Assembly: GCA_001931875.2 (NCBI GenBank)
Contig: MSJH02000837.1
Span: 281,627 to 345,626 of the forward strand
From: Byssochlamys sp. IMV 00236
Taxonomy: Eukaryota; Ascomycota; Eurotiomycetes; Eurotiales; Thermoascaceae
Reading direction: 5' to 3'
DNA: 64,000 nt
Below, piece after piece: positions 26,792 to 37,967 of this stretch (positions are counted from its first letter, which is position 1; each line of letters starts with the position of its first letter). The position numbers and the translations under genes were made by a program. Below the pieces are notes generated by a model that worked only from the letters and a program-made list of their open reading frames with translations, had not been told where the DNA came from and made no database searches.

Positions 26792-29170
26792 ATGGTCGAG
26801 GACCAGGACCAGAACCCCGGGGGCACGGCCGCCACGATAGACCGGAGGAAGGCTGCGAATCGTCAGGCACGATCATGCCGCGTATGTCGTCTACGCAAAG
26901 TCAAGGTACGTTTCTGATAGAGTATGTCTCTGTCCCCGCCTGTCAACGCCTGACCGTTGATGCCCGTGGGCCCGGCCCGCACGGGTGCCAACTGTCAGAT
27001 TGGATATGACAAGCCTTGACTCAAACAGCTACGATCGCGATCCCGCGGACAAATGATTAAGAAAATCTAACCAGAAACGCCATGCTGAGCTGATCTACAG
27101 TGCGACCGTGTTAAGCCGTGCCACGCGTGTTGTGCACATGGCCACCCCTCAAAATGCGTCTACGATAATCCTCTCGACGAGGATGAACTCCAGCCCATCA
27201 GTCAGTCTGACGAAATCCGAAATCTGAGGACCGAGATCTCAGAGCTGCGCAGTCGGATTAACAGTCAAGGTAAGTAACTTTATGTATGAGAACTTGGGCG
27301 GATTGGCCGCATTTGCGTCAAACAAGGATACCCGGCTAAACGCAAGCTTGCTTCAGGAAATCGCGCCCAGGGACACAGGCGGCTGGCCGAATTGGAACGT
27401 GTCTTCGAATCGATCCGCTCTGCGCCGTTGGACGTGGTCAACAGTATCATCTGGCAGATCCGAGCTTCACGTAGTAGTGCAGATGGACCGGCTTTATTAC
27501 CGAGACCCGCCGATGAAGCTACAGGTAGGCATCTCCCGTGCTCTCGAATCATCCACAGGTCCAAAAGTAAGAGACGCCGGTGAAACCTCCAGTCTGACTT
27601 GCATCTGTCTCCGCAGTTTACCCCGAAGCCAACCCGGAAGATGCCAGCATAGTTACAGATGGGCCCCCATCGATTCCACCAAGGAATTTCCCCGTACGGA
27701 GCCGGACGCCTTCTGCAGATAGCATTGTCGATGAGTTCACCGATGACGGCTATGGAACCAGTGGTGGTTTCGGAGCGTCTGTCGGGACATCTGAATCGCA
27801 GTTTGGCGATGAGGAGCAGTATGTCTGCGGGCCCGTGTCCCGATTTGCGCCTCAGTCACCAGCGCTCGACGTCTTCCTTCAGCGATTTGTCGATGCTTTC
27901 AGCCCAGAGGTAGATCTCAGTTCCGGCCGTGCTGGGGCGATCAGAGCCGGTGCCGAGATCCGGATGTTTTCTCCCATGATCTCCAATGCCTTCGAAGCCG
28001 TCTCCACTACCTTCTTTGGCCGGTCTATTCAAGACCCACGCATTGAGGCTTCAGGGTTGAAGCTGTACCCCAAAGTATTGCGCTCATTGCAGCAAGCACT
28101 GCTGGACCCTGAACGGAGCCGATCCGAGGCGACCTTGGTCACTGTGACGCTTCTTATGGCATTTGAGGTACGCATGATCTGTATGCCAAACTCCACTGAG
28201 AAAATAACTGACTTGGTCCAATTAGAGTATTGAGCGGACCACTCAAGGTTCAATCGCTGCCCACGCCATGGGAGCGATGCAGCTATTTCGGCACCGAGGC
28301 GCTGAGAACCATATATATGGCGTCGAGCACCTTCTCTTCACCGAGTTGCGACCATATTGGGTATGTCGCTTCTGTTCGTACTACCGTGACTGCTGTGTGC
28401 TAAGATGGTCTTAGGTTGGAGCTGCGCTTGTGAATCGACGGCCTTCGTTTTTCGCAGAAGAGGCGTGGAAGACGATTCCATGGTCGGCCGGCACAACCGT
28501 CAAGGATATTCTGCACTATCTCCTGGATATTGTGGTAGACATCCCGGCCGTGTTAGCACAGTACGATGACCTGGAGGCATCACAGAGCTCTGGCGTACTG
28601 GGTAACGGAGAATTGGTTGCCAAACAGACAAAGCTCTGGAACGGCGTTACAGATCTCACGCAGCGATTTCTCCAGTGGAAAAAGGATTGGGTAGACAATT
28701 ACCCAGCGGGACCACCAAAGGAGGTGGATTCTCAGGGCGATGACTCCTTTCCGGTCTTCCGCTGTCGCGACTTGCGCACCATGAAGATCATCACACCAAA
28801 GACGCTTGTATACCCGGACCTCCGACTGGCACAGACCATGTGTGTATACTATGCGACTCGCCTGATTCTGTCCTCGGTTGATACTCGACCGACCGGCCGG
28901 GTGACGCCCGCTGAGCAATATACTCTAGCTTGCAACATCTGTCGCAGTATGGAGTGCTATCTGCGGCAAGCCCCGGGCAATATGATCAATCGATTAGCAC
29001 TTCCTGTGCGCGTGGCCTGGGAAGCCCTGCCCACGAAAGGCGTGGAACGGGAGTTCATGCAAGAGATCTTTCGCCTGGTCGAAAAGCGCCATTCACTGAG
29101 TTTCTGGGGTAGTTCCATGCCGGAAATTTCGCCGAGGGCTGGTTCCCCTCCGAAAGTAGAAGGTGGATGA
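26792..29170 (+). CDS. Zn2Cys6 binuclear-cluster transcription factor
   Basis: Nuclear DNA-binding regulator of the fungal Gal4 class. Six exons, 26792-26905, 27101-27269, 27357-27524, 27617-28167, 28226-28360 and 28415-29170, join in frame to 630 residues. A basic run (RRKAANRQ) leads into the cluster Cys29-x2-Cys32-x6-Cys39-x5-Cys45-x2-Cys48-x8-Cys57, split by the first intron after the third basic block, a common intron position in this family. Residues about 75-95 (EIRNLRTEISELRSRINSQ) form a short heptad-like coiled coil for dimerisation. A Ser/Pro/Asp-rich linker follows, then a long helical middle-homology region (LQRFVDAFSPEVDL onward, with the typical SIERTTQGSIAAHAMGAMQLFRHRG stretch) that matches the fungal-specific transcription factor domain style. 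Target genes cannot be told; the closest genes are the secreted lipase (1.1 kb downstream) and the MFS carrier upstream. Confidence 0.9.
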
Positions 29171-29353
29171 GGGTACACGTCGACATATTCAAGCGACCGG
29201 AGGATTGGGTCATCACGGGCAACGACTGATCAGCGAGATTCGCGTAGATGACGACAGGGAACACTAGTTTGGCAGTCTTTCAAGCCCATGCGTACAGAGA
29301 AGACATTACGACTGAGGCCTAAGTCATCCGGACGGCTTCTTGAGTTGCTTCAC

Positions 29354-29384
29354 GATGATGATGACGATGACGACGATGATAATG
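29354..29384. repeat. GATGAC-type microsatellite
   Basis: Imperfect GATGAT/GACGAT trinucleotide repeat in intergenic DNA between the transcription factor and the lipase. Confidence 0.65.
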
Positions 29385-30229
29385 TGATATGCCACGACTC
29401 ATATAATTAATATAGGCGACGGTGTTCGTGTATCTTGTAGAGTATAAGTGATATCCAGCGGAGTCTCGCAAGGGATAAGGGTCATATAGTTAGTTAATGG
29501 AAGCACATGGATGATTGACTCGAAGAATTCTTCTAGACAGCTGACATTATTCTCTTCGTTTGGAGTAAGGCGGCTTGTTTTCCCCGGCTGGTCCGTGGAG
29601 GTATGTGCTCTTCTGCTTCTTCCTAGAAAAAACAAGAATATCTCCAGGACCCTGACCGGCCCTAGAAGCGATCTTCAGCCGAATCTCTTTGGACCCACCA
29701 AAGCTGAAGCTGACGAACACTAGCCAAGGCCCAAGAGTAGCGTTCGCTGCTCGTCTGCGATCTCACGGTTCCTGTTCGTCAATGCTATTTGGAAGCTTCA
29801 ATAGTTCCCGCCGCGTTCTTCAACTAGCTTGTCGCCAATCATGACCCGAGAGTAATTAAACTCCATATCTACAACTCGTATCTTCATTTGTGTGCAGTCA
29901 GCCAGTCACAAACTCCCAGGTATTCGTATGGGCTCCCGACACTCTGGGGACGGACCGCAGGCCTAGAGTCAGCTAGGGCCTGGGTCTTCATGTCTTGATG
30001 AGTTAGGTTGTTACTCTCCTCGTATCTACTCCCCTGGGTTCCGGGACAATGGTCACTAGATAAGCGGAGCCTGCTGATTTCAGCTATCATTCAAGTAGCT
30101 CTGCAGCTCAGTATGGGTCGAGTATAAGATGTCGCCCGCTTTCTGGCTTCCCACGCGTTGGATATGTGCGTGGAAAGTCTCGTTGATGCTTTGATCTGGA
30201 ATTGAACCAATCATTCGTTCGGTTTACTA

Positions 30230-30244
30230 TTTTTTTTTTTTTTT
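30230..30244 (+). promoter_or_regulatory. Poly(T) promoter tract of the lipase gene
   Basis: Fifteen consecutive T ending 40 bp upstream of the ATG at 30285. Such tracts disfavour nucleosomes and often mark fungal core promoters or lie in short 5' leaders. Function is inferred from position. Confidence 0.4.
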
Positions 30245-30284
30245 CTGTTTGTTGCGTGTTGAGGACCATCATATATCAGACATA

Positions 30285-31169
30285 ATGTTTCTCCCCTCGT
30301 TATCCCTTGGGCTGCTTCTCTCATCGTCTGTCGCCTATGGTTTACCTACCAACTCAACAGCATCCAACAGTACTCCGTCACCTCTACGCCCTCACAATGA
30401 TTTCTCCTGTCGCAGCACCGAGTACCCGAACCCGGTCGTTCTACTCCACGGCCTCGGCGCGACATATTACGAGGACCTCAACTACCTCGAAGCCTGGTTG
30501 CAGATCCAAGGCCATTGCACATTTTCCATAACCTACGGTGCATACGATGGTTTCCCCTTCGTCGGAGGCCTCAAGCCCATCAATGAATCGGCACAAGAGA
30601 TCGCATCCTTCATTCAGGAAGTCCAGACCAAAACCGGTGCCGACAAGATCAACCTTGTCGGACACTCTGAAGGTGCCTTCCAGAGTCTTTATGTACCTAA
30701 GTTCACGGGCGTGAGCCCCATCATCGACAAGGTTGTAGCCATTGCGCCTCCGACTCATGGAACCACCTTTGCGAATCTTTGGGACCTTGCGTACCTCCTC
30801 GGCAACGGAACCCGCGAAGCCGTCGGCGATGTCTTGCGTGCTGTTGGCTGCGCTGCCTGCGACGATCTCAGCGTTGGTGGAGCGGCGATTGCGAAGCTGA
30901 ACGATGGAACTCCTATCCACCAACCTGGTAATCAATTGACAGTGATTGCATCCAAGGATGATGAACTCGTCACTCCCTCAGGCACGGCCAGCTGGGTCGA
31001 AGAGGACGGAGTGACGAACGAATACGTCCAGAACACCTGCTCCTTTGACCCCGTCGGACATATAGGCGAGGCGTACGACTTGAATGTTTGGAATTTGGTC
31101 AAGAACGCCCTGGAGGGGACGCCGGATCGGGCATTTACCTGTGTTGTCGGATCACCGGGCAAGAGATAG
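30285..31169 (+). CDS. Secreted class-2 (EstA/CALB-like) lipase
   Basis: Intronless gene for a 294-residue secreted alpha/beta-hydrolase of the Lipase_2 family, expected to hydrolyse ester bonds of acylglycerols outside the cell. Residues 1-19 form a clear signal peptide (MFLPSLSLGLLLSSSVAYG), followed by a Ser/Thr/Asn-rich mature N-terminus with N-glycosylation sequons. VVLLHGLGATYY (about 51-62) is the oxyanion strand; GHSEG (about 126-130) holds the nucleophilic Ser128; an Asp in the SKDDELVTP region and His in DPVGHIGE complete a plausible triad. The common pentapeptide GHSQG is changed to GHSEG. Cysteines at CAAC and in NTCSFDP could form disulphides. An in-frame ATG 36 bp upstream exists, but only the chosen start places the signal peptide at the N-terminus. 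It lies downstream of the Zn2Cys6 gene on the same strand and converges with the ferritin-like gene. Confidence 0.92.
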   Translation: MFLPSLSLGLLLSSSVAYGLPTNSTASNSTPSPLRPHNDFSCRSTEYPNPVVLLHGLGATYYEDLNYLEAWLQIQGHCTFSITYGAYDGFPFVGGLKPINESAQEIASFIQEVQTKTGADKINLVGHSEGAFQSLYVPKFTGVSPIIDKVVAIAPPTHGTTFANLWDLAYLLGNGTREAVGDVLRAVGCAACDDLSVGGAAIAKLNDGTPIHQPGNQLTVIASKDDELVTPSGTASWVEEDGVTNEYVQNTCSFDPVGHIGEAYDLNVWNLVKNALEGTPDRAFTCVVGSPGKR

Positions 31170-31392
31170 TTGGGTATATAATTGATTATCATCTAGTTTT
31201 ATGCATGCTTGTGGCCTTACAAGAAAGGAAGTCAGGATATGGATTGTAGACGTTTGTTTGCAGTTGAGAATACCCGGGTCATAGTACGTTTTGCAATTTG
31301 AGGGAATTTCCACGCAGAAAAGTGTTGATTTCAATTTACTACTATCGAGTTAATCATTGTCTGCTAGGAGCATATTATAAGGAACCTATCGC

Positions 31393-32199
31393 TCAAGAAT
31401 GATGGCTACTCGCATGGCCTCTGGAAACATCGCATTGTGATATTTCTGCGAAAACAGGCTCCTGGCAGTCCGGGTCATTTTGCAAGCACCATGGGATGCG
31501 GCCCTTGTGGCAACGGAGTTCCTTGTCAAGATGATAGAGACCATGACCGGGCTGCTTGGAAACTCTTACCACCTGTTGGAGCAAGTCACCGAGGTCCTTG
31601 ACGTGCTTGGATTCTTTACGCAAGAACTTCGTCTGGATAGCGTCCGTGAGGGAGTGATTGTTGCATTTCTGAGCCAGCGCGCACAATCGCTCTAGATCCT
31701 GGAGCACGTTCTTCTCGATACTGAGAGCCTCCCTGACCGGGTGGACGGGCTCCACTGGGTGGTCAGGCCATTCGATCTTGGGAGCCTCAATGGCAGTAGG
31801 CTTGGAGCGGCCACCACGGGAGATGAGGTATTTCTCCAACCAGTACATGTCTGCGAGGCACTCGGTAGCACGGCGCTGCCAGAGCCTAGAATGGTCAGTT
31901 TGCTGGTCAGAAACACCCTCGTGATAAAGGGAATCCTTACATGGAGAAACCATGCAGCGCGATATTGGTACGAGCGCAGTCGGCTGCCAGCTTGCGGTAG
32001 AACATCCAGGTGGTCAACTCCTCGTGGATGTGACCTCTCACTGACTGATTCTGTTAGCCCCAGAGTGCAACGTGTATAGTATCGATGACCATACTTCTTC
32101 CAATTCAATGGTGAATGTTTTATCCCGCACAAAGTCGTCGAGGTTCGTATTCGCCATCTCAGCGATCACCCTCTTCGCTTCTTCAGTACTATGCGCCAT
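31393..32199 (-). CDS. Ferritin-like four-helix protein
   Basis: Three exons, 32199-32095, 32044-31941 and 31885-31393, give 233 residues. Helix A is recognisable as VRGHIHEELTTWMFYRKLAA and is followed by the ferritin-style CARTNIALHGFS; helix B ends WLEKYLISRGG, matching the E-K-L...RGG signature before the long ferritin loop. Later EKNVLQDLERLCALA and LLQQVVRV correspond to helices C and D. Ferritins store or detoxify iron. Aligning by eye, the first glutamate of the usual EEREH ferroxidase segment is kept, but the second Glu and the His are replaced by Cys and Asp, so classical ferroxidase chemistry is doubtful. A Cys/His-rich tail (ELRCHKGRIPWCLQNDPDCQ and a terminal HASSHHS) is extra to the family. 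Most ascomycetes lack ferritin, which makes this gene unusual. It could also be a wider ferritin/RNR-like superfamily member of another function. Confidence 0.75.
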
Positions 32200-33802
32200 C
32201 TTGATAAGATCAAAATTCGAATCAGTTTTAATGGTTAGACTATTTCCTCTTGTGCTGTCTGTCTGTCTGTCTTGCTCATTGGGAGACTGCGCTAACACAA
32301 AGGGCATAGAGTGCTCATATACTTCTACTGTCGAGACCGAAGCACGAACCACCAGATCATCATGACAACATATCAAGAAGGACAATTCGTCTAGGCCCGA
32401 CAATTACACGGGGTCCTTCGATCAATTGATAGGATACCAGGTCCGCCGATTCCGCACAACTCCCAAGAAGCAGCCATCGGATATGTCGGCTGCTCTGTCA
32501 ATTCGACACGATCACCCCAGTCAGGTACCAGTGAGAGTCATGATGAGAAAAAATGATTTCTCCATCGGAGCCGATCCGTGGACAATGGACATTTGGAGAC
32601 AAAACTCGCGACAGTCCCGTTCGATGTTTCTCAAGTATCGTTGTTTGTTGTCGGGGAACCAGAGCTATTGCGCCCATCTAGAATCGCGATTGAGTTTCCT
32701 ATGTCTAAACGCACTGCTTGGTATCGAGAGAGTTTATCGAGAGTTTCATACTGGGGAGTTCCGATGCTGCGTCAACAGTGAGCGAAACATGACATAGTTT
32801 TTATGTTGGCTGCCACGTAGTACCTGTGGGAAAGGTAGAGCCGTATGTTGCCAGTATGATGAATGAAATACATAGTAAGCGGGGCCTTATATTTTTTCGC
32901 ATCTAGTCTGTTGAATAATGTTCAATAGGACAAATAGAATAATGTTTTTGGTTCGAAAATGATGCTAAAGTCCGGGGGAAGCGGGACTGGCCATCCTGGC
33001 CTTAGTGGTATCCTTTCCCAACGAATGAGATTGAAGATTTGCGATATTTAAAACATGGCGCTATATACTATCAGGCATTCGAACATTCGAATTATCTCAA
33101 AAGAAGAAGAAAAAAAAGACATCATTGGAATGACTCTATTGTTTCCCTGATACTCCCATCCATTTCATAAAGGCAGCGATGAATATGTAGCGCTTGTCCG
33201 TCCGATAGCAATGTCTGTCGTCACTACGGAATCTAAACGAGTCCTCCTGTGGTTGGTTGATATATGGATTTGTAATTCTAATACAAGTCCCTGTGACTTA
33301 TCTGCTGGTTTTGTCTCACGTCCGGGCTCTCCACATGTGGATGAGAACTAGTTACATTATTCACATGAAGCAGAGCAATATTTTCTAATGTCAGGGAGAC
33401 ATAGCTTTTAGTTCTCAAGGCACGACCGACATAGCGATGCGGAAACGGCAGAGGAAAAGCCTGCAGAGTCTCTCTGGGAGTGTAATTGGGGTATAATAGA
33501 TATACTGCCCGTTCTGGATTCGGGGGTATGCAAGATCCCTGTTCACCACGCTATCCATATTGACCATAGCAGGAGATGCTAGTGGTCTTCCTACCTTAAT
33601 TAACCGGCCAATGGCGGTCGAGGGCAGAAATCGAAATATAACTGGTCGTGCGATATGCTGTCGATGGAAGAAGAAATTATTATGTTGCATATAGATGACT
33701 TCATTTGAATGAATACTAAAGTTCATGGCCAGCTGAACTGCACAAAGAACCTACTCGCGCACGTCGTTACGGTGGGAAATCCCGATGATATATGTTGCTA
33801 TC
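32200..33802. other. Intergenic stretch without a gene
   Basis: Between the start of the ferritin-like gene and the stop of the alpha/beta hydrolase gene, both on the minus strand. It holds the promoter of the former. Short frames at 32426-32797 (+) and 33415-33726 (-) have no recognisable content. Confidence 0.55.
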
Positions 33803-34715
33803 TCACAGACGTGATCGACTCACTCCCAATGACTGCGCGACGTCTTTGACCAATTTACCAGCTTCCGATGCCTTTTCCAATGTATGCCAATGGCCCACTC
33901 CGGACCAGCTCACTAATTCGACATTTCGGTTTCCCAAGCTCTCCTTGATCGCACGGCATGTTGCGGGCGCAGATACTTTATCCTCCTCGCCCGAAACAAT
34001 GACGATTCGATTAGCGCGAATCTTGCTCCAGTTGGGATCTGTCGCTGCTGCGAGCGCCTCGCAGCCCATCGCGTAGCCTTCTTTATCCTGTCTGGAGAGC
34101 AGCTCACGAACATATCCCACTATCTCTGGGCGCGATGCTAGCGTCTGAGGAGCCAATGCAGCGGAGGCTATGGCATCCGCCGCTGCGGCCATACCTTTCT
34201 GGCGGACTGCAGCAGCGCGGTTTCTGTTGGCCGATTTAGCAGCTTCTGGAAGTCCCTTTGCTGGTCCAAACAGCACGAGAGCAGAGGCCAGATTCGGCTC
34301 ACTGGCAGCAAGATGCATGGCGACGAGACAGCCCATGGAATGCCCGACAATGACGGGGTTCCTGGCCTTCAGGTGGGAGATCACGGCTGGCAATAGAGCG
34401 TAAGCAACTATATGAGTTCCTCTAAAGAAGACGGGGGTGTCTGCGAATTCAGGTCATCCTACCTTTGCAGTCCTCAACATACGTCTCGATGGTGGCTTTC
34501 TGTGACGGTACGGAACTCCGGCCATGTCCGGATAGATCAAATCGGACGAGACGGAAGTTTCGAAGAGAGGTTATCAACGGCTGGAATGTATTGAGAGTAC
34601 CGCCTAGGCCATGGACGAAGAAGATAGTCTGGCTGGAGGCTTGTCCTTCTTCCTCGTAATATATCTGGCGATCATTGACAGCAATGAAGCCGTTGGACGT
34701 AATCGCGGACGCCAT
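33803..34715 (-). CDS. Alpha/beta-fold hydrolase
   Basis: Two exons, 34715-34463 and 34407-33803, give 285 residues without a signal peptide, so probably intracellular. It follows the canonical alpha/beta-hydrolase order: HGLGGT oxyanion strand (about 35-40), FDLSGHGRSS, nucleophile elbow GHSMG with Ser108, acidic residue in IVIVSGEEDKVSAP and the catalytic His in SGVGHWHTLE. This is the 3-oxoadipate enol-lactonase / haloperoxidase-like group, which acts on small esters, lactones and related substrates; the exact substrate cannot be read. A cap region rich in Ala (AAAVRQKGMAAAADAIASAA) sits between the nucleophile and the acid, as is normal in the family. The intron ends in CATATAG and the frame is kept. 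It runs towards the ferritin-like gene on the same strand. Confidence 0.9.
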
Positions 34716-36051
34716 TATGGATGTCTGTCAGATGTAGATACTAAGTTATATTGTTTCCTAGCTGATAACATGCAACTATTCGTGTGCTATATAAGTTGCA
34801 GTCTGTCATGATCATCTATGATGCTCATCGGATCAATGGAGGTGGGCCAAACGCGGGATTCGGTAAGCAAGCAGATCCCGTCGTCGGGGTCTGAAGAAGC
34901 AATCGGGATGGTTCGACAATGTCGCCATCAACCGAGTTTCATATCATAACCCTCGGTTCATGGAGATGCAGGATCTCTCGATACATAATAAGAATGCATG
35001 TTGAGTTCTGCTAGTTATTCAGACAGTACTTGGCTTTCGGCTCTCCGCTCTCCGCTCTCACGTGGTCTGCAGTGTCTTCGCAAGTGCCGATGACGTTTCT
35101 TCTTCTATATTGAATTTGAAGAGTAGGGTTTTCGAACTGCTAATCACACCTGATAAGGACGGAGTGCGACCGTTGAGAGAGCTTCACAATTCATATTGAA
35201 TAAAAGGAACAAGGGAGCGCCTCTTTTCTCTCGAAAACAAGAGAGATTCCCCTATATATGTGTCTTCCCGGAGAATACCTGCTCTATGGGTCGTGGATCC
35301 GAAAAAGCACCTCGTGATACGGCTCAGCTGATAAGTAGTGCAGTTTAACACTGCATTTGCACTATCCGTTCAATAAATGCGCCTGGCAGACCTCCGTGCA
35401 AGTATGGCAACCGCATGCGTAGAAAAGTGGGTGTTAACCAAGAGCAGTTTCAGCGTCAATGCTCCTTCAGTTGGTTTTCGGTTCTCGAATGCTATACTTA
35501 ACTACTTGGCCCCTCCCAAGATGTCTCGTGCAGTTCCTTGTTTCTGCTTGTCATCTCCAGGAGGCGCTATCGCCCGATATGTTTCCAGGAACGATAATAA
35601 TCAGCACAGATGGAAGGAAAAGGAATTGTGCAGTGATCCTCCCAAATAATGTAGCAAGCCGGTCGCTTATCACTTAGACTATCACGATAGGAACACGAGC
35701 GAGGAGCTGTTAAGTATCGTCCTTCCTAATTTGGTCAGGCTTCTGTCGGTCGAGCTGTTCTTCCACCGACACGACGAATCAGCGCATATCGACAAAGAAT
35801 CCGTTATGCATCGAAGTCTGCTCTGTGCAGTCGATCGGATAGAGACCGCCGTTCTTGCTCTCCGCTTCTTTTCACCTTTCCCCACAGAAGCTATGCGGGA
35901 TCAGGAAGCTCCCATGTTTTTGCACGGATAAACTGGAGGAGCAAGTGGATACAGAGTGCACATATAAAGCAGTCGATATGGTCACCGCGATACACACAAT
36001 GTGACCTATGTTTTGGTCCACTTTCAGTCGCACTCGTGTCCTGCACAAATC
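34716..36051. other. Divergent intergenic region
   Basis: Between the hydrolase (-) and amidase (+) starts, so it contains both promoters. Small frames at 35377-35649, 35459-35677 and 35682-35931 overlap one another and show no family likeness. A repeated CTCTCCGCT lies at about 35041-35058. No gene supported. Confidence 0.55.
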
Positions 36052-37967
36052 ATGGCTCCTTCGCTAGCGACACTATTTAGCGTCGGGCTGTCCCTGTCCG
36101 CAGTTTTGCCTCTTGGTCATACTTCAGCGACAGGTGAGTCGGCTGTTTAATTCCTTCTTTTTTCTTTGGGTCAATTGCTAAGATCTGGCAAGCGAAATGT
36201 GAATACCCTCCGTTGATAAACGCTACGGCGGATGAGCTTCAGGCTGGACTCAGCGGAGGATGTTTTACCAGCCTCGATCTGGTTAATGTTAGTATTCTTG
36301 CACTCTTTCAGAACCTGCACATCGCTGACTACTAACAGACTTATGTTGCAAGGATTCAAGAGGTCAATGACACATTGCACATGGTTACACAGTTGAATCC
36401 AGACGCCTGGCAGATCGCGATGCAACTGGATATTGAACGGATGACCGGCAAGGTTCGAGGGTATGTTTCTACAGTAGCTTTGGCCAGTATACTTCTCGCT
36501 GATAAAAGGTACCAGGCCACTTCACGGTCTCCCCATTTTGATCAAGGCCAACTTGGGCACTAAGGATAAGCTGAAAACAACCGGTAATATGCTGCAATGC
36601 GTCCCTGTTCGAACTGGCTTCTGACTGCACTCTAGCCGGTTCTTATGCCTTGGTTGGAGCCAAGGTACCCGCCGATTCGACTGTGGCGGCTAAGCTTCGA
36701 GAAGCTGGAATGGTCATCTTAGGGAAGACTGACCTCTCCCAATGGGCGAACTTCCGTTCCTATAATAGCTCCAATGGCTGGAGCGCCTATGGAGGGCAGA
36801 CATATGATGCTTATTTCCCTATGCAAGATCCCAGCGGAAGTTCCAGTGGTAGTGGTGTCGCATCCGACCTGGGTCTCGCGTTTGCTGCCATTGGGACAGA
36901 GGTAAGCATTGTCTTCGGGGGTACAAGCAGTAGATACCGTCTGACTCATGAGACAGACGAGCGGCAGCATCGTAAGCCCCAGTGAGTTCAACAATCTCGT
37001 GGGCATCAAGCCCTCTGTTGGCCTGACCTCTAGGTACCTGGTTGTGCCAATCAGTGAGCGTCAGGATACCGTTGGTCCCATGGCCAGGACCGTCAAGGAC
37101 GCCGCAAAGGTGCTCCAAGCCATTGCAGGGAAAGACTCAAACGATAACTACACGATGGCGATCCCATTCAACGAATCTCTTCCTGATTATGTTGGAGCCT
37201 GCAAATTGGATGGTCTCCAAGGAAAGCGGATTGGTGTTGCCCGCAACGTCATTGACCTGTCCGCAACAAATGATTCGGCCCCTATCATCGCAGCTTTCAA
37301 CAATGCTATCAAGATCATCGCCTCAGCAGGCGCTACGATTGTTGAGGACGCCAACTTCACAGCCTACGCCACATATGCGAACAGCAGCATTCCGGAGAGC
37401 ATACTGCAAGCTGATTTTGTCAGCGATATCGCAAAGTACTTTTCAGAACTCGAAACCAATCCCACCAATATCCATGATCTCGCTCAACTGCGTAACTTCA
37501 CCCAGCATTTCCCGCTGGAAGACTATCCCAACCGCGACACTGGGATCTGGGATGCTGCCCTTGCGGCGGGCATCAACAACACCTCTCCAGAATTCTGGCC
37601 GATGTATCAGAAGAACTTATACTTTGGCGGCAAGGGTGGGATCCTGGGAGCTCTTGAGCGACACAACCTCGATGCCGTCATCCTCCCAACTGGCATGGCA
37701 TACCCTGTTTCCGCTCTGGTCGGTGCGCCTCTCATTACCGTCCCGCTTGGCGCGTATCCGAAAGGCACCCAGGTGGAATGGAATAGTCGAGGAGACCTCG
37801 TGGAGCAGGGACCAGGGACGCCGTTTGGGATCAGCTTCATGGGTGCGAAGTGGAGCGAGGAGTCACTGATCGAGATGGCCTACGCATTTGAGCAGAGGAC
37901 ATCGGTAAGGGGGACATTGAGCCATTATATCCAACCGCGGACGGAGCTGAAGGACGTTGTAATCTGA
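36052..37967 (+). CDS. Secreted amidase (amidase-signature family)
   Basis: Six exons, 36052-36133, 36193-36287, 36339-36460, 36516-36583, 36636-36901 and 36957-37967, join in frame to 547 residues. Residues 1-24 are a signal peptide. The amidase signature is complete: the catalytic Lys in LPILIKANLGTKD, then the Gly/Ser-rich GSSSGSGVASDLGLAFAAIGTETSGSI with the cis-Ser and nucleophile Ser of the Ser-cisSer-Lys triad. The later SPSEFNNLVGIKPSVGLTSR and DTVGPMARTVKDAA blocks are typical of GatA/peptide-amidase relatives. The enzyme should hydrolyse amide bonds (peptide amides or acyl amides) outside the cell or in the secretory pathway; several N-glycosylation sequons fit secretion. Five small introns in the first 900 bp are easy to misjoin: exon 4 starts at the second AG, after TACC, because only that gives RGPLHGLPILIK. 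Confidence 0.92.

Larger units (their letters stand above)
29171..30284. other. Intergenic region before the lipase
   Basis: No gene seen. It contains a GATGAC microsatellite at about 29354-29384 and, directly upstream of the lipase start, an uninterrupted run of 15 T at 30230-30244. Poly(dT) tracts at this distance are typical of nucleosome-depleted fungal promoters, so it is probably part of the lipase core promoter. Confidence 0.55.

Noticed and set aside
21621..31169. Secondary-metabolite or catabolic cluster (MFS, Zn2Cys6, lipase)
   Set aside because: No core synthase or pathway enzymes, and gaps of several kb without genes between members.
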